64,000 nt of DNA from UMGS902 sp045538895 (GCA_045538895.1 JAZQEH010000028.1:1-64000), one strand, 5' to 3'; shown: positions 34,820 through 43,912, counted from the first letter of the stretch. A program made the numbers and translations. Notes: generated from the letters alone by a model not told the origin.

Positions 34820-36079
34820 ATGTTAAAACGGATTTTTCTTATCTCTTTAATTCTTTTTGTCATTTCAAGCTTTGTGTCTTGTATCGAAACTACTGTTATC
34901 GAACATACGGCTTCAGATATCGTTTCGGTTACCGATGCGGCGACAACTCCTCATGAAACCGAAACCGTAGCAGCAACGGCTGAGGTTACTACTACCGCCG
35001 AAGTCACTACCACTACAGAGGTTACTACCACCGCCGAGGTTACTACCACTACAGAGGTCACTACCACCGCTGAGGTTACTACCACTACAGAGGTTACTAC
35101 GACAGCCGAGGTTACTACTACTGCCGAGGTTACTACTACTGCCGAGGTCACTACCACCGCCGAGGTCACTACCACCGCCGAGGTTACTACCACCGCCGAG
35201 GTTACTACTACCGCCGAGGTCACTACCACCGAGGTTACTACGACCACAGATGAAGTTACAGACAATATACCTCCGGCTATTATAGACTTTGTGCCTACTG
35301 CTTCGGGTATCCATACAAAAGAGTGTGACGATGCTATTATTGACTACTCAAACGCTCATAACGGATACATCATGATTAAATTCACAACACCTACACCATC
35401 ACGCATCAAGGCACAGGTAAAATGCATAAACAACACGTATACATACAATATCACGCCCGAAAAATGGACTGTACTTCCCCTCTCCGAGGGAAACGGAGTT
35501 TATACCGTTACAGTTTTCCAAAACGTTTCAGGCTCTAAATATGCAACTGTGCTTTCTGCTGACGTTACTGCAAGCATAACAGACGAAACGTCGGTTTTCC
35601 TTTATCCCAATCAGTACGTTGACTATTCGGAGGCACAAAAAACAGTAAGCAAAGCCTCATCGCTCACGAAAGGGCTTACGGATCCTCTTGACAAAGTTGC
35701 AAAAATCTACAACTTTGTGACAAGCACGCTTACCTACGACACAAAGAAAGCCCAAACCGTTCAAAGCGGATATCTGCCTGTACTTGATGACGTACTTGCG
35801 GCAAAAAAGGGTATCTGCTTTGACTATGCCGCTTTAATGGCAGGTATGCTCCGCAGTCAGGGAGTGCCGTGCAAGCTTGTTGTCGGATATGCCGGTGAAG
35901 CCTACCATGCATGGATCAACGTATGGTCCGAGAGTTCGGGCTGGATAAACGGTGTTATCTTCTTTAACGGAACCGCTTGGGAAATGATGGACCCGACTTT
36001 CGCATCCGCAAGCAGTGACGAAACGCTTATAAAATATATTGGCGACGGTAAAAACTATACCGTAAAATACCTATACTAA
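34820..36079 (+). CDS. Transglutaminase-like lipoprotein with Thr-rich stalk
   Basis: 419 residues: lipoprotein signal with lipobox before Cys21 (SSFVSC), a stalk of repeated EVTTTA/EVTTTT from about 54 to 145, a beta domain, then a transglutaminase-like cysteine protease fold with the complete triad, Cys333 (GICFDYAALM), His363 (YHAWINVW) and Asp391 (MMDPTF). Anchored outside the membrane, it could cross-link or cleave envelope proteins. 9 bases after the regulator and 13 before pilC, so it belongs to the pilus-like operon. Confidence 0.86.
   Translation: MLKRIFLISLILFVISSFVSCIETTVIEHTASDIVSVTDAATTPHETETVAATAEVTTTAEVTTTTEVTTTAEVTTTTEVTTTAEVTTTTEVTTTAEVTTTAEVTTTAEVTTTAEVTTTAEVTTTAEVTTTAEVTTTEVTTTTDEVTDNIPPAIIDFVPTASGIHTKECDDAIIDYSNAHNGYIMIKFTTPTPSRIKAQVKCINNTYTYNITPEKWTVLPLSEGNGVYTVTVFQNVSGSKYATVLSADVTASITDETSVFLYPNQYVDYSEAQKTVSKASSLTKGLTDPLDKVAKIYNFVTSTLTYDTKKAQTVQSGYLPVLDDVLAAKKGICFDYAALMAGMLRSQGVPCKLVVGYAGEAYHAWINVWSESSGWINGVIFFNGTAWEMMDPTFASASSDETLIKYIGDGKNYTVKYLY
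34978..35250 (+). repeat. Coding tandem repeat of the Thr-rich stalk
   Basis: About fifteen imperfect 18-base units (GAGGTTACTACCACCGCC and variants) encode EVTTTA/EVTTTT. Unit number probably varies between strains. Open frames on the other strand here are shadows. Confidence 0.88.
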
Positions 36080-36092
36080 AAAGGAGTTTTGC

Positions 36093-37121
36093 ATGAAAAA
36101 GGCTACACTTTCTTATGAAGAAATTTCGCAAATATGCTTGGAATTATCCCTTTTTCTGCACGCAGGTGCTGATATCGGCAGCGGTCTTGTGCTTCTTGCA
36201 AATGAAGTTGAAGACAGCAAAATGAAGAACTCCTTGAATTCTATTGCAAAGCTTATTGACGACGGTTGTACCGCCTCGTCTGCATTTGAAATATCCTCTC
36301 TTTTCCCCGATGACGTTATCAGAATGCTTGAAACGGGCGAAAAAACAGGCAGACTTGAGGAAACCTTTACGCATCTTGCAAAATACTATGAAAGCCGTCA
36401 CACACAGGACGAATCTGTACGCAATGCACTTGTATACCCGTCTGTGCTGATGCTTGTCATGCTTTCGGTGATAGTAATACTGTTAACAAAGGTTCTCCCT
36501 ATTTTCAGCGACGTGTATGCTTCACACGGAGGTACTCTCACGGGTATTGCAGGCTCTCTTTTAGAGTTTGGCACATTTCTCACTTCATCTCTTCCGTTTA
36601 TAGCGGTAGTTGCGGTTATATTTATTATTTTGCTTGCATTTTTCGCATTTTCCGAAAGCTTCAGGGAATTTTTGATTTTCAAAAAATTCAAAGGTATAAA
36701 CAATTCTTTGACAACTGCACGCTTTGCAATGGCACTTTCCATGGGTATTTCAAGTGGTCTTACTCATGAAGAAGCCGTGCGGAATGCCTCTGAAATGCTT
36801 GTAAGTACAAATGCAAAAAAGCAAAGCGAAGTTTGCCTTGACATGCTTTCAAAGGGTGAATCTCTTGCAAATGCTATTTCTGCAACAAAGCTTATGCCTG
36901 CAGCAGAATGCAGACTCCTATCCATCGGATTTGCAAGCGGAAAAGGCGAAGAAGCAATGCAAAAAATAGCACTGCGACTTGAAAAAAGTGCAGAAAATGA
37001 AGTCGAGCGTCGTATTGGCTTTATCGAGCCTTGTATTGTTGTTATAACCTCTCTTTTGGTTGGTCTCGTTTTGCTTGCAGTTATGCTTCCGCTTACCGAC
37101 ATTATGTCATCTATCGGTTAA
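36093..37121 (+). CDS. pilC: PilC/GspF-type inner membrane platform protein
   Basis: 342-residue platform protein of type IV pilus/type II secretion systems: two homologous cytoplasmic helical domains, the first with SSLFPDDVIRMLETGEKTGRLEETF, the second with LMPAAECRLLSIGFASGKGEEAM, separated and followed by three membrane helices (LVMLSVIVILLTKVLPIF, LPFIAVVAVIFIILLAFF, VVITSLLVGLVLLAVMLPL). Slightly short of the usual 400. Follows the transglutaminase gene by 13 bases. Its ATPase partner is PilT at the operon's end. Confidence 0.92.
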   Translation: MKKATLSYEEISQICLELSLFLHAGADIGSGLVLLANEVEDSKMKNSLNSIAKLIDDGCTASSAFEISSLFPDDVIRMLETGEKTGRLEETFTHLAKYYESRHTQDESVRNALVYPSVLMLVMLSVIVILLTKVLPIFSDVYASHGGTLTGIAGSLLEFGTFLTSSLPFIAVVAVIFIILLAFFAFSESFREFLIFKKFKGINNSLTTARFAMALSMGISSGLTHEEAVRNASEMLVSTNAKKQSEVCLDMLSKGESLANAISATKLMPAAECRLLSIGFASGKGEEAMQKIALRLEKSAENEVERRIGFIEPCIVVITSLLVGLVLLAVMLPLTDIMSSIG

Positions 37122-37123
37122 TT

Positions 37124-37447
37124 ATGAAAAACACAAGTTTTGTAATAAGGCTTTTTAATGCCCTGAAAATACCTACCTTAATTGCCGTTTGTGCAGTATT
37201 GTTTTTCTTTGCGATAGCGAACATGAACGAATCTCAAAGCGAAGAAATGCGTTTGCGGCTTGAAGATGCTATCCGTCAAAGTGCGGTTGCATGCTATGCG
37301 GCAGAGGGAAAGTACCCCGAAAGCCTTGATTATCTTGAAAAAAACTACGGAGTGCAAATTGACCGTGAACGCTACAATGTGTTTTATGAGGTCTTTGCTG
37401 AAAACCTGATGCCAAATGTAGCAGTAGTGGAGGACAGGTATGAATAA
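37124..37447 (+). CDS. Small bitopic membrane protein of the pilus-like operon
   Basis: 107 residues with one N-terminal transmembrane segment (IPTLIAVCAVLFFFAIANM) followed by a short external domain (LRLEDAIRQSAVACYAAEGKYPESLDYLEKNYGV) that has the pattern of a minor-pilin head helix. No prepilin cleavage motif. The ATG is 2 bases after the pilC stop; the longer frame upstream is inside pilC. Overlaps the next gene by 8 bases. Confidence 0.72.
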   Translation: MKNTSFVIRLFNALKIPTLIAVCAVLFFFAIANMNESQSEEMRLRLEDAIRQSAVACYAAEGKYPESLDYLEKNYGVQIDRERYNVFYEVFAENLMPNVAVVEDRYE

Positions 37448-37910
37448 GCCATCAAAGGAGCGTATGCTTTCAATAGTTCCCTTGCTGCTGCTTTTGATTT
37501 TAACATTGTGCATACTCTGCGTCACCGTTACGGGAATAGGAGTGGCACGCAGAGTTTCTGCACGTGATGATGCATGCTATGCTTTGCGTACTGCATGCCA
37601 GTACACTTCGGTAAAAATGCAGCAGGCTACTTCCAACGGTTTTGTTTTTGTTGAAGATTTTGGCGGTTGCGATACGCTCGTTATAAAAGAAAGCATCGGC
37701 GGTATCGAATATCTTACCCGTATATACTGTTATGACGGGTACTTGCGTGAACTGTTTTCAAAAGCTGACGCCGTTTTTTCACCGAGCGACGGTGAAAAGC
37801 TGATAAAGCTCAAATCAATGACTATTGATACAAGTAATAATCTTTATGAGATTGTTTTCACCGAAGAAAACGGCACCTCACGCACACTTACATACGGAGG
37901 TGCAAAATGA
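37440..37910 (+). CDS. DUF4860-like membrane protein
   Basis: 156 residues, one N-terminal helix (SIVPLLLLLILTLCILCVTVTGIG) and an external beta-rich domain (SVKMQQ... YLTRIYCYDGYLRELF). It resembles the DUF4860 family found in clostridial pilus-like clusters, and has the layout of a minor pilin without a cleavable leader. Overlaps the genes on both sides (8 and 4 bases). Confidence 0.72.
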   Translation: MNKPSKERMLSIVPLLLLLILTLCILCVTVTGIGVARRVSARDDACYALRTACQYTSVKMQQATSNGFVFVEDFGGCDTLVIKESIGGIEYLTRIYCYDGYLRELFSKADAVFSPSDGEKLIKLKSMTIDTSNNLYEIVFTEENGTSRTLTYGGAK

Positions 37911-38278
37911 GAAGTAAAACACCGCTGTTTTTAATTGAACTTACAATAATGCTGCTTGTTTTTGCAGTTGCAACGGCCCTGTGCCTTAACGCTTTTTCAA
38001 AAGCCGAGCTTATTTCGCTTGAAAACGAAAAACGTGATATTGCAGTTGTAAAAGCACAAAACGTTGCAGAAAAACTCAAGTATTACGGCAGTTACGAACC
38101 GCTCGGTGCGTACCATGACGGAGAAAAGTGGGTACTTGAAGACGGCAGCCTTACAATACATATCTTCGAGTGCAATACCGCATCACCGCTCTGCAAAAAA
38201 GCCGACATTATTGTAAATGAGAGTGGCGAAGAGCTTTTCTCGCTTACCGCCGCATACCAAGTGGAGGTGTCGCCATGA
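37907..38278 (+). CDS. Type IV pilin-like protein without a prepilin peptidase site
   Basis: 123 residues beginning MRSKTPLFLIELTIMLLVFA. The stretch LFLIEL aligns with the F-T-L-I-E start of type IV pilins, with Glu11 at the +5 position, but residue -1 is Pro6 where the peptidase needs Gly or Ala. A short head domain with two Cys (FECNTASPLC) follows. Starts in an ATGA overlap with the gene before it. Confidence 0.75.
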   Translation: MRSKTPLFLIELTIMLLVFAVATALCLNAFSKAELISLENEKRDIAVVKAQNVAEKLKYYGSYEPLGAYHDGEKWVLEDGSLTIHIFECNTASPLCKKADIIVNESGEELFSLTAAYQVEVSP

Positions 38279-38667
38279 AAGGTAAATTCCCAATGATTGG
38301 TATAAGCTCGCTTCTGGTAATTTTTGCGGTGCTTTGCTTAACCGTTTTTGCCCTGCTCTCTCTTAATACCGCCACTTCTGCGACAAAACTCTCAACCCTT
38401 TCTGCTGAAAATACCGCCGCATACTATAATGCCGATTGCAAAGCCAACGAAATTCTCGCATCTCTTCGCAATGGAGAAATTCCAAGCGGTGTTACACTCG
38501 AAAACGGTGTTTATTCATACTCCTGCAAAATATCCGAAACGCAGGTGCTTGAGGTATCAGTAATTGTAAACTCCTCAAGCGACTATACCGTTTTAAGATG
38601 GCAAAGCGTTTTTGCGGGAGATTGGGAGAACGATACAGGCATTGAAGTCTGGGACGGAATTTTTTAG
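38275..38667 (+). CDS. Small bitopic membrane protein, pilin-like
   Basis: 130 residues: N-terminal helix (IGISSLLVIFAVLCLTVFALLSL) and an external domain with SAENTAAYYNADCKANEILA. It has the size and topology of a minor pilin but no cleavage motif. Overlaps the previous gene in ATGA. Conserved hypothetical in clostridial clusters of this kind; function unknown. Confidence 0.72.
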   Translation: MKGKFPMIGISSLLVIFAVLCLTVFALLSLNTATSATKLSTLSAENTAAYYNADCKANEILASLRNGEIPSGVTLENGVYSYSCKISETQVLEVSVIVNSSSDYTVLRWQSVFAGDWENDTGIEVWDGIF

Positions 38668-38680
38668 AGGTACGAAAAAT

Positions 38681-39733
38681 ATGACAGATATAAAAAAACA
38701 TCTCACAAATGCCGTTGAAAACGGTGCCTCGGATCTGTTTATAGTTGCCGGTGCAACTTTGGGACAAAAAATCAAAGGACAGATTTGCAGTTTTGATACT
38801 GAAAAGTTTTCTTCATCCGATACCGAAAAGCTTATCCGTGAAATTTATGAACTCGCCGCACGTCCTATTGAACCGTTTTTGGGAAAGGGAGACGATGACT
38901 TTTCATTTGCCATTGCAGGACTTGCACGCTTCAGAGTAAGTGCCTACCGTCAACGTGGCTCTCTTGCCGCAGTTATACGAATTGTATCCTTTACCGTACC
39001 CGACTACAAAGAATTCGGAATTCCGGAGGAGGTAATGAAGCTTTCGGAGGTAACGCACGGGCTTATCCTTGTAACAGGTACCGCAGGTAGCGGCAAGTCT
39101 ACAACACAGGCATGTATTATAGACCGTATAAATCACACACGTGCATGCCATATCATCACGCTTGAAGATCCTATTGAGTTTCTGCACCGTAACGACAAAA
39201 GCATCATCAGCCAACGTGAAATTGCGATTGATACCGTTGATTGCCTTTCGGGACTGCGTGCATGCTTACGACAGACTCCCGATGTAATTCTGCTTGGAGA
39301 AATGCGTGACGCCGAAACAATTCGCACGGCAATGACCGCTGCAGAAACCGGTCATACCGTTATTGCAACTCTGCACACCAAAGGAACGGCAAACAGTATC
39401 GACCGCATTATAGATGCTTTTCCCGCATCGCAGCACAGTCAGATCCGTGTTCAACTCGCCTCGGTCTTACATACAGTTGTTTCGCAACAACTTTTGCCAA
39501 GCAAAGACAGGCTTATTCCCGCATTTGAAATCATGCACACAAACAACGCCATCCGCAACATGATTCGTGAGGGCAAGACTCATCAGCTTTCAGCCGCGAT
39601 TGCTTCAAGCTCATCTGAGGGAATGCTTGCAATGGACAATTCCATACTGACACTTATGAACTCGGGAAAGATAACGAAAGAAACCGCACTTGCTTTTGCG
39701 GATAATCCCGAACTTCTGTTAAGAAAGATATGA
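38681..39733 (+). CDS. pilT: PilT-type twitching ATPase
   Basis: Hexameric secretion ATPase of the retraction type. 350 residues, exactly PilT size. Walker A GTAGSGKST at 133-141, Asp box LEDPIEF, Walker B VILLGEMRD at 202-210, His box ETGHTVIATLHT at 222-233. The N-terminal PilT PAS-like domain (GASDLFIVAG) is present, and the larger N-terminal part of PilB is absent. Start at 38681 chosen for its AGAGG site. It is the only pilus ATPase in this operon. Confidence 0.93.
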   Translation: MTDIKKHLTNAVENGASDLFIVAGATLGQKIKGQICSFDTEKFSSSDTEKLIREIYELAARPIEPFLGKGDDDFSFAIAGLARFRVSAYRQRGSLAAVIRIVSFTVPDYKEFGIPEEVMKLSEVTHGLILVTGTAGSGKSTTQACIIDRINHTRACHIITLEDPIEFLHRNDKSIISQREIAIDTVDCLSGLRACLRQTPDVILLGEMRDAETIRTAMTAAETGHTVIATLHTKGTANSIDRIIDAFPASQHSQIRVQLASVLHTVVSQQLLPSKDRLIPAFEIMHTNNAIRNMIREGKTHQLSAAIASSSSEGMLAMDNSILTLMNSGKITKETALAFADNPELLLRKI

Positions 39734-39775
39734 ATAAATATCCCCCCGTTTAACGGGGGGATATTTATTCATATC
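39727..39775. terminator. Bidirectional terminator overlapping both convergent stops
   Basis: Near-perfect 24-bp inverted repeat (39727-39750 with 39752-39775) with a C6/G6 core. It contains the pilT stop codon on one arm and the sortase stop on the other. Confidence 0.88.
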
Positions 39776-40595
39776 TGTGAACAAAATGCACTACCCAACG
39801 GGTTTCTTCGCTTCCGCTTTCACTACAGGTTGAAAGTGTCAGCACCCTGTCACCGTTTTCGGCACTCGGTATAATTCCGCTATCAATAACCGAGTTTCTG
39901 ATGCAATAGTTTATATATGCCTGCTTGCCCGATACGTCTTTAAGCCCCAGGCGATAGCTGTGTCCGTTTATCGCATCGGCATCATATGCGGCAAACGCAT
40001 CATAACGCATAACGGCATTTTCAGTAACAATATACACCGACGGATGCGACTTGAGATATTCAATATCGCTATAATGCTTTAAAGAATTGAACATTGCATC
40101 TCTGTACATACGGTGACCGTAAATAATAGAGTGAAAATCTGTAAAATCACTGTTTGAACGGTAGTCAAGATAAATTGAGCCACCGGCATTTCGGCTATTA
40201 TCCCAAGCATAGTCAAGATAATGCGTATTATCCTCGCCTTGCAGAAGCGGATAGTTTACCGTAGAATTGGGAATGATTATCCAACCGATAACTTCATCAT
40301 TTTTCGCCTGTAGTGCAGAAATGTCGATATCAAGCAAAGTTTCTGCAAAGGCATCAATTTCCGCAGGCTCTTCGACCGTTTCCTCTGCCAATTCGGCTTT
40401 AGTAACGGTTTCTTCTGCGGTATCTACGGTGAAAAGAGTCGTATTTTCAACGGTTACTTCAGGCGGTGTACTTGCAATAACTATTGCATCATTTTTTGCC
40501 ATATCGCTGCGGATATAATCCGAAATCTGCACTATAACTCCGCAAAGCCCGACGGCAAGCAAAACAATCAGCATAACTTTTAAAACCGTTTTCAT
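39765..40595 (-). CDS. srtB: Class B sortase
   Basis: Membrane-anchored transpeptidase that attaches surface proteins to the wall or to pilins. N-terminal helix 6-25, an acidic linker, and the sortase barrel with catalytic His161 (IIYGHRMYRDAMF), Cys257 (LTLSTCS) and Arg266 (TRWVVHFV). The long helix-containing insertion between His and Cys is of class B type. It follows the vWA/SpaA adhesin gene by 69 bases, so the adhesin's VPKTG signal is its presumed substrate. Confidence 0.92.
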   Translation of the reverse strand: MKTVLKVMLIVLLAVGLCGVIVQISDYIRSDMAKNDAIVIASTPPEVTVENTTLFTVDTAEETVTKAELAEETVEEPAEIDAFAETLLDIDISALQAKNDEVIGWIIIPNSTVNYPLLQGEDNTHYLDYAWDNSRNAGGSIYLDYRSNSDFTDFHSIIYGHRMYRDAMFNSLKHYSDIEYLKSHPSVYIVTENAVMRYDAFAAYDADAINGHSYRLGLKDVSGKQAYINYCIRNSVIDSGIIPSAENGDRVLTLSTCSESGSEETRWVVHFVHRYE

Positions 40596-40620
40596 CTTTT
40601 CACCCCTTTCTTATAAGTCA

Positions 40621-40640
40621 AGGCTTGGTTGCCCAAGCCT
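40621..40640 (-). promoter_or_regulatory. Hairpin between adhesin and sortase genes
   Basis: An 8-bp stem (40621-40628 with 40633-40640) without T-tract, in the 69-base gap. Probably an attenuator or processing site that lowers sortase relative to adhesin. Confidence 0.5.
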
Positions 40641-40664
40641 CAACTTTTTAGGATTTTATAAGGA

Positions 40665-43310
40665 TTATGAGTTTTCTTCCTTTTTCTTTCTTTCATACAG
40701 GTGAAGCACCATAAGACCTGTAGCCGAAAGTGCGCTGATGCCAAACCACATGTAGGTATCGCCCGTTTTCGGAACGTCCTCATCCGGTATATCGGTAAGC
40801 GGAACGTCCTCTTCAGGGATTTCTATGAGTTCCACCGCCTTAGTAGTTTCCTCGGGAACAGTGGTAGTTACTTCGGTTTCCGTAGTTGTTTCCTCGGGGA
40901 TGGTTGTTGTTTCCTCGATGGTAGTTTCCTCTATTTCTTCGGGAGCAGTTGTTTCTTCGGGGACATACACCGTTGTTTCCTCGGGGATAGTAGTTGTTTC
41001 TTCGGTAACAGTAGTTGTTTCCTCCGGCTCTTCCTTAGGAGCAGTTGTCGTGGTTTGTGCAGTTGTTATGATTCTGCCAATGGGCTTCTTTTTGGTGGTT
41101 TCCTCAGGAGTTGTTACAGTAGTCTCCTCGGGAGTTGTTACTGTGCTTTCCTCGGGAGTAGTTGCTGTAGTCTCCTCGGGAGTTGTTGCTGTGGTCTCCT
41201 CGGGAGTGATTACTGTAGTCTCCTCGGGAGTTGTTGCAGTGCTTTCCTCGGGAGTTGTTGCTGTGGTCTCCTCGGGAGTTGTTGCAGTGCTTTCCTCGGG
41301 AGTTGTTGCAGTGCTTTCCTCGGGAGTTGTTGCAGTGCTTTCCTCGGGAGTTGTTACTGTGGTTTCCTCGGGAGTTGTTACTGTGCTTTCCTCGGGAGTT
41401 GTTGCAGTGCTTTCCTCGGGAGTTGTTGCAGTGCTTTCCTCGGGAGTTGTTACTGTGGTTTCCTCGGGGATTCTCTCGTTTTTAATTCTGCTGACTTCTT
41501 TACCGCTGTTGTTTGTCAGTTTAACGGTGCCGTAAGATACAGTTACGCTAAAACTTTCATTTGCAGCGATATATCCCTCGGGAGCCTCGGTTTCGCTCAA
41601 CGTATAGGTGTGACCGGACGGAATGTTTTTAAAAGTTACTTTACCGTCATTATCCGAGGTAGCCGTCTTGTTGCCGATAGTTGCATCGCCGCCGCAAACC
41701 GGACATGACTTGCCGCTATGCTTAAGAGTGAACTCTGCACCTGCAAGTGCTTTACCACCCGCATTTGTTTTCTCAAACTCAAGTGTGCCGAGATATCCCT
41801 TTACAGAAGGAATCGGGAAATCAATCTTCTTTTCATTGCTTATACCGTTTTCGGTGCGAATCTGATAGGTCAATGACGTAGGACCGTTTGTTTTGTATAT
41901 ATCTTCAACCTTGAAACCGCCGTTTTCATTCATCAAACGAACACGGTACTTAAGAGTGTAGGTGTAGGTGGTTACGTTGCTTTCGGTTTTAACGGTGTAG
42001 CCTGACTTTTTCATATCCCAACGGATACTGTCGGTGTTTGCCACGTATTCGGCAGTGTTCTCACCGTTAATTTCTGCAGCACCGTTTAATGATGTGCCGG
42101 CAGCCTTGCCTTTTTTATTGTAGAAATGAAGGAATTCAATGTTCTCGGTTTTGCCGTCATTCATTGCATCGTTAACTACCCAGGATGCTTTAACCTCGTT
42201 CTGAGTAATCTCACGTATTTCTGCAAAAATGGTATTATATGCTGCGGTCAATCCCTTGGAATCGCTGCTTGAATAATAGTAGCCCGAACCGATTGTATTG
42301 CCAAGCCATTTTTCAAACTGACCGTCTTTAATGATATATCCGTTTTTATAGCAGTCGATTACCGAAAAGCCTGCTTTAACGTTATTCACGTCCGCTTTCT
42401 CATATGCTGCTATCGTCTGTCCCGATACGTCAACACCGATTGAGAAAATTGTGGTGTCCTTTTTAATCTTTGCCGCAAGCTTCTGTGCCTTATCTGCCGC
42501 ACGGTCGCTATAGCTTGTGCCGTAGGTACACGGTTTTCCCTTTTTGTCGTTGTTCAGATGACTTCCGTCACCGTCATAAGGGTTCACGCCAGTGTATCCA
42601 CTTGAAATATAGGTTGTCGGGAATCCGTCACTCAGGAAAATAATATAACGGTTATCAATCTTTGCCTTGTCGAGCATATCGTCTGCTCTCTTTAGTCCTG
42701 CCTCAATATTGGTGAAGCGGTCTACCGAGCTTGCATAATTCGATGCGTTGATGATTTTGCCCGTCTTGCTCTTCATCTCGGAAATAAGAGTGCTCGCCTG
42801 CTTCGCGGTTGCACAGGTGGACATTGCAAAAACTTCATGTGCATGTGTATTGAATGCCACGAACCCAAGTTTTCTGTCTGCCGTTGTGCCTTTGGAATAG
42901 TTTGCAAACGTATTGATAAAGGTTTCCGCTGCTGACATCGCCGCACTGTAGCGTGAAACGTTGGTTTTGCCGATCATGCTATTCATGGTATTGGAAATAT
43001 CCATTACGATTACAACTGCGATATCCTGTGCCTTGTAGATTTCCTCAACCTTATTTGTTGTAACCACTTCAAGCGTAATATCAAAGTAGTTTTCCTTATC
43101 GGTTGCGGCTATCGTTTTGCTGACAGAAACACCGTCTTTGTTCAGACCGTTTTGCGGATTAGCTCCGCCCTTTTCAACAATCTGTACTGTGTTATCCGCA
43201 TTTTCAACCGCAATTACACCGATTGAGCTTATGCTCATAACGAGTGCAACTGCAAGCATAAGTGCAAGAACTCTCTTGCCAAGTCCTATCAAATTAATAT
43301 TTTTTGCCAT
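40665..43310 (-). CDS. vWA/SpaA-domain cell-wall adhesin with VPKTG sorting signal
   Basis: 881 residues. Signal peptide about 1-35. von Willebrand A domain about 95-370 with MIDAS start DISNT at 104-108, then YIIFLSDGFPTT. A beta domain follows, then a SpaA/prealbumin-like isopeptide domain about 510-605 (LEFEKTNAGGKALAGAEF, LSETEAPEGYIA, with the conserved Lys and Glu). That domain has an unusual CPVCGG insertion. About 610-840 is a repeat stalk of TTPEESTA units and TTTVPEET variants. C-terminus: VPKTG at 846-850, hydrophobic helix, RKKK tail, an LPXTG-type signal. Its leader holds a c-di-GMP-I riboswitch. A tip or backbone pilin-like adhesin is the best reading. Confidence 0.9.
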   Translation of the reverse strand: MAKNINLIGLGKRVLALMLAVALVMSISSIGVIAVENADNTVQIVEKGGANPQNGLNKDGVSVSKTIAATDKENYFDITLEVVTTNKVEEIYKAQDIAVVIVMDISNTMNSMIGKTNVSRYSAAMSAAETFINTFANYSKGTTADRKLGFVAFNTHAHEVFAMSTCATAKQASTLISEMKSKTGKIINASNYASSVDRFTNIEAGLKRADDMLDKAKIDNRYIIFLSDGFPTTYISSGYTGVNPYDGDGSHLNNDKKGKPCTYGTSYSDRAADKAQKLAAKIKKDTTIFSIGVDVSGQTIAAYEKADVNNVKAGFSVIDCYKNGYIIKDGQFEKWLGNTIGSGYYYSSSDSKGLTAAYNTIFAEIREITQNEVKASWVVNDAMNDGKTENIEFLHFYNKKGKAAGTSLNGAAEINGENTAEYVANTDSIRWDMKKSGYTVKTESNVTTYTYTLKYRVRLMNENGGFKVEDIYKTNGPTSLTYQIRTENGISNEKKIDFPIPSVKGYLGTLEFEKTNAGGKALAGAEFTLKHSGKSCPVCGGDATIGNKTATSDNDGKVTFKNIPSGHTYTLSETEAPEGYIAANESFSVTVSYGTVKLTNNSGKEVSRIKNERIPEETTVTTPEESTATTPEESTATTPEESTVTTPEETTVTTPEESTATTPEESTATTPEESTATTPEETTATTPEESTATTPEETTVITPEETTATTPEETTATTPEESTVTTPEETTVTTPEETTKKKPIGRIITTAQTTTTAPKEEPEETTTVTEETTTIPEETTVYVPEETTAPEEIEETTIEETTTIPEETTTETEVTTTVPEETTKAVELIEIPEEDVPLTDIPDEDVPKTGDTYMWFGISALSATGLMVLHLYERKKKEENS
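41098..41470 (-). repeat. 24-bp coding tandem repeats of the adhesin stalk
   Basis: About fifteen near-identical 24-base units (core TCCTCGGGAGTTGTTGCAGT on the plus strand) encode TTPEESTA/TTPEETTV. The identity between units suggests slippage and length variation. Confidence 0.9.
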
Positions 43311-43342
43311 CGTTTCAATCCTCTTTCTGTAGTATTTTGGGA

Positions 43343-43432
43343 TCGAAATACCGGCGGTCCGGCCGACATAGTTTACAATAAACCTTAGTCCCGTGACTTT
43401 GCGTCCTGCCCTTTCGGACAGTTTGCCCTTTT
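43343..43432 (-). ncRNA. Cyclic di-GMP-I (GEMM-I) riboswitch
   Basis: Read on the minus strand, the leader contains GGGCAAAC, a CUGUCC-GAAA-GGGCAG hairpin with the GNRA tetraloop, GGACGCAAAG, and a second stem carrying the tetraloop-receptor halves CUAAG and UAUG around a GUUUA/UAAAC stem. Order and spacing follow the Vibrio Vc2 class I aptamer. The residue equal to Vc2 G20 is G (43427), the form selective for c-di-GMP over cGAMP. The GAGGA ribosome site lies only about 25 bases beyond the aptamer and no terminator hairpin is seen, so control is probably translational; a GUAUUU/AAAUAC pairing at 43332-43350 could be the switching stem. Confidence 0.92.
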
Positions 43433-43454
43433 CATGTATCTCTGCTTTGCTTTT

Positions 43455-43880
43455 TTAACTCTCAAGCTGCTTGACTCGGTCATGCACCAAAGCACTGTCC
43501 ATTAACGAAACAAGCTCCAGTACACTGCGAAAGCTTTGCTCTGTATTCCCTTCAAGCCAGTTCAAGGAGCCTTGCCAGCTCGCATTTCGCCTGAAAAGGA
43601 TTTTTATAGAGAAAGTTGCCGCCCTTCCGCACATCATCCAAAGTCCGTATTCCTCTTTTGGCAAGTCATACGCAGGAGTATCAAATCTCCTGATTGCTTC
43701 AAATGCCTGCGGAAATCTCAATTCATCAAGCCCACGCTCAATCATAAACAAAAGCTGGGATAAACTTTCAAACGTCTGTATTTCCTTTAAATAAAGATTG
43801 TACAGCCGCCCTCTGGGTACGCCTTTGGCATAGGAATCTATGCACACTATTGTGGTTCTGTGATTTTCGCCTTTAACCAA
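43455..43880 (-). CDS. Conserved hypothetical protein, c-di-GMP locus
   Basis: 141 residues, soluble. It begins ENHRTTIVCIDSYAKGVPRGRLYN, a conserved-looking block, followed by ESLSQLLFMIERGLDELRFPQAF and a C-terminal helical half. Start is TTG at 43878-43880, preceded by GAGGCGGTGG. It has its own promoter and lies directly upstream of the riboswitch-adhesin unit, between it and the c-di-GMP enzymes. Similar short proteins occur in other Clostridia, but I know of no function. Confidence 0.65.
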   Translation of the reverse strand: MVKGENHRTTIVCIDSYAKGVPRGRLYNLYLKEIQTFESLSQLLFMIERGLDELRFPQAFEAIRRFDTPAYDLPKEEYGLWMMCGRAATFSIKILFRRNASWQGSLNWLEGNTEQSFRSVLELVSLMDSALVHDRVKQLES

Positions 43881-43912
43881 TAGATTCCACCGCCTCTCTA
43901 TCTTGTGTATTC

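Noticed and set aside
41098..41470. Regular short repeats that could suggest a CRISPR array
   Set aside because: Units are 24 bases, contiguous, without spacers and in frame with the adhesin gene. The 34978-35250 repeats are likewise coding.
43343..43432. cGAMP (GEMM-Ib) rather than c-di-GMP riboswitch
   Set aside because: The selectivity position equal to Vc2 G20 is G, whereas cGAMP-selective variants have A; the neighbouring enzymes also concern c-di-GMP.
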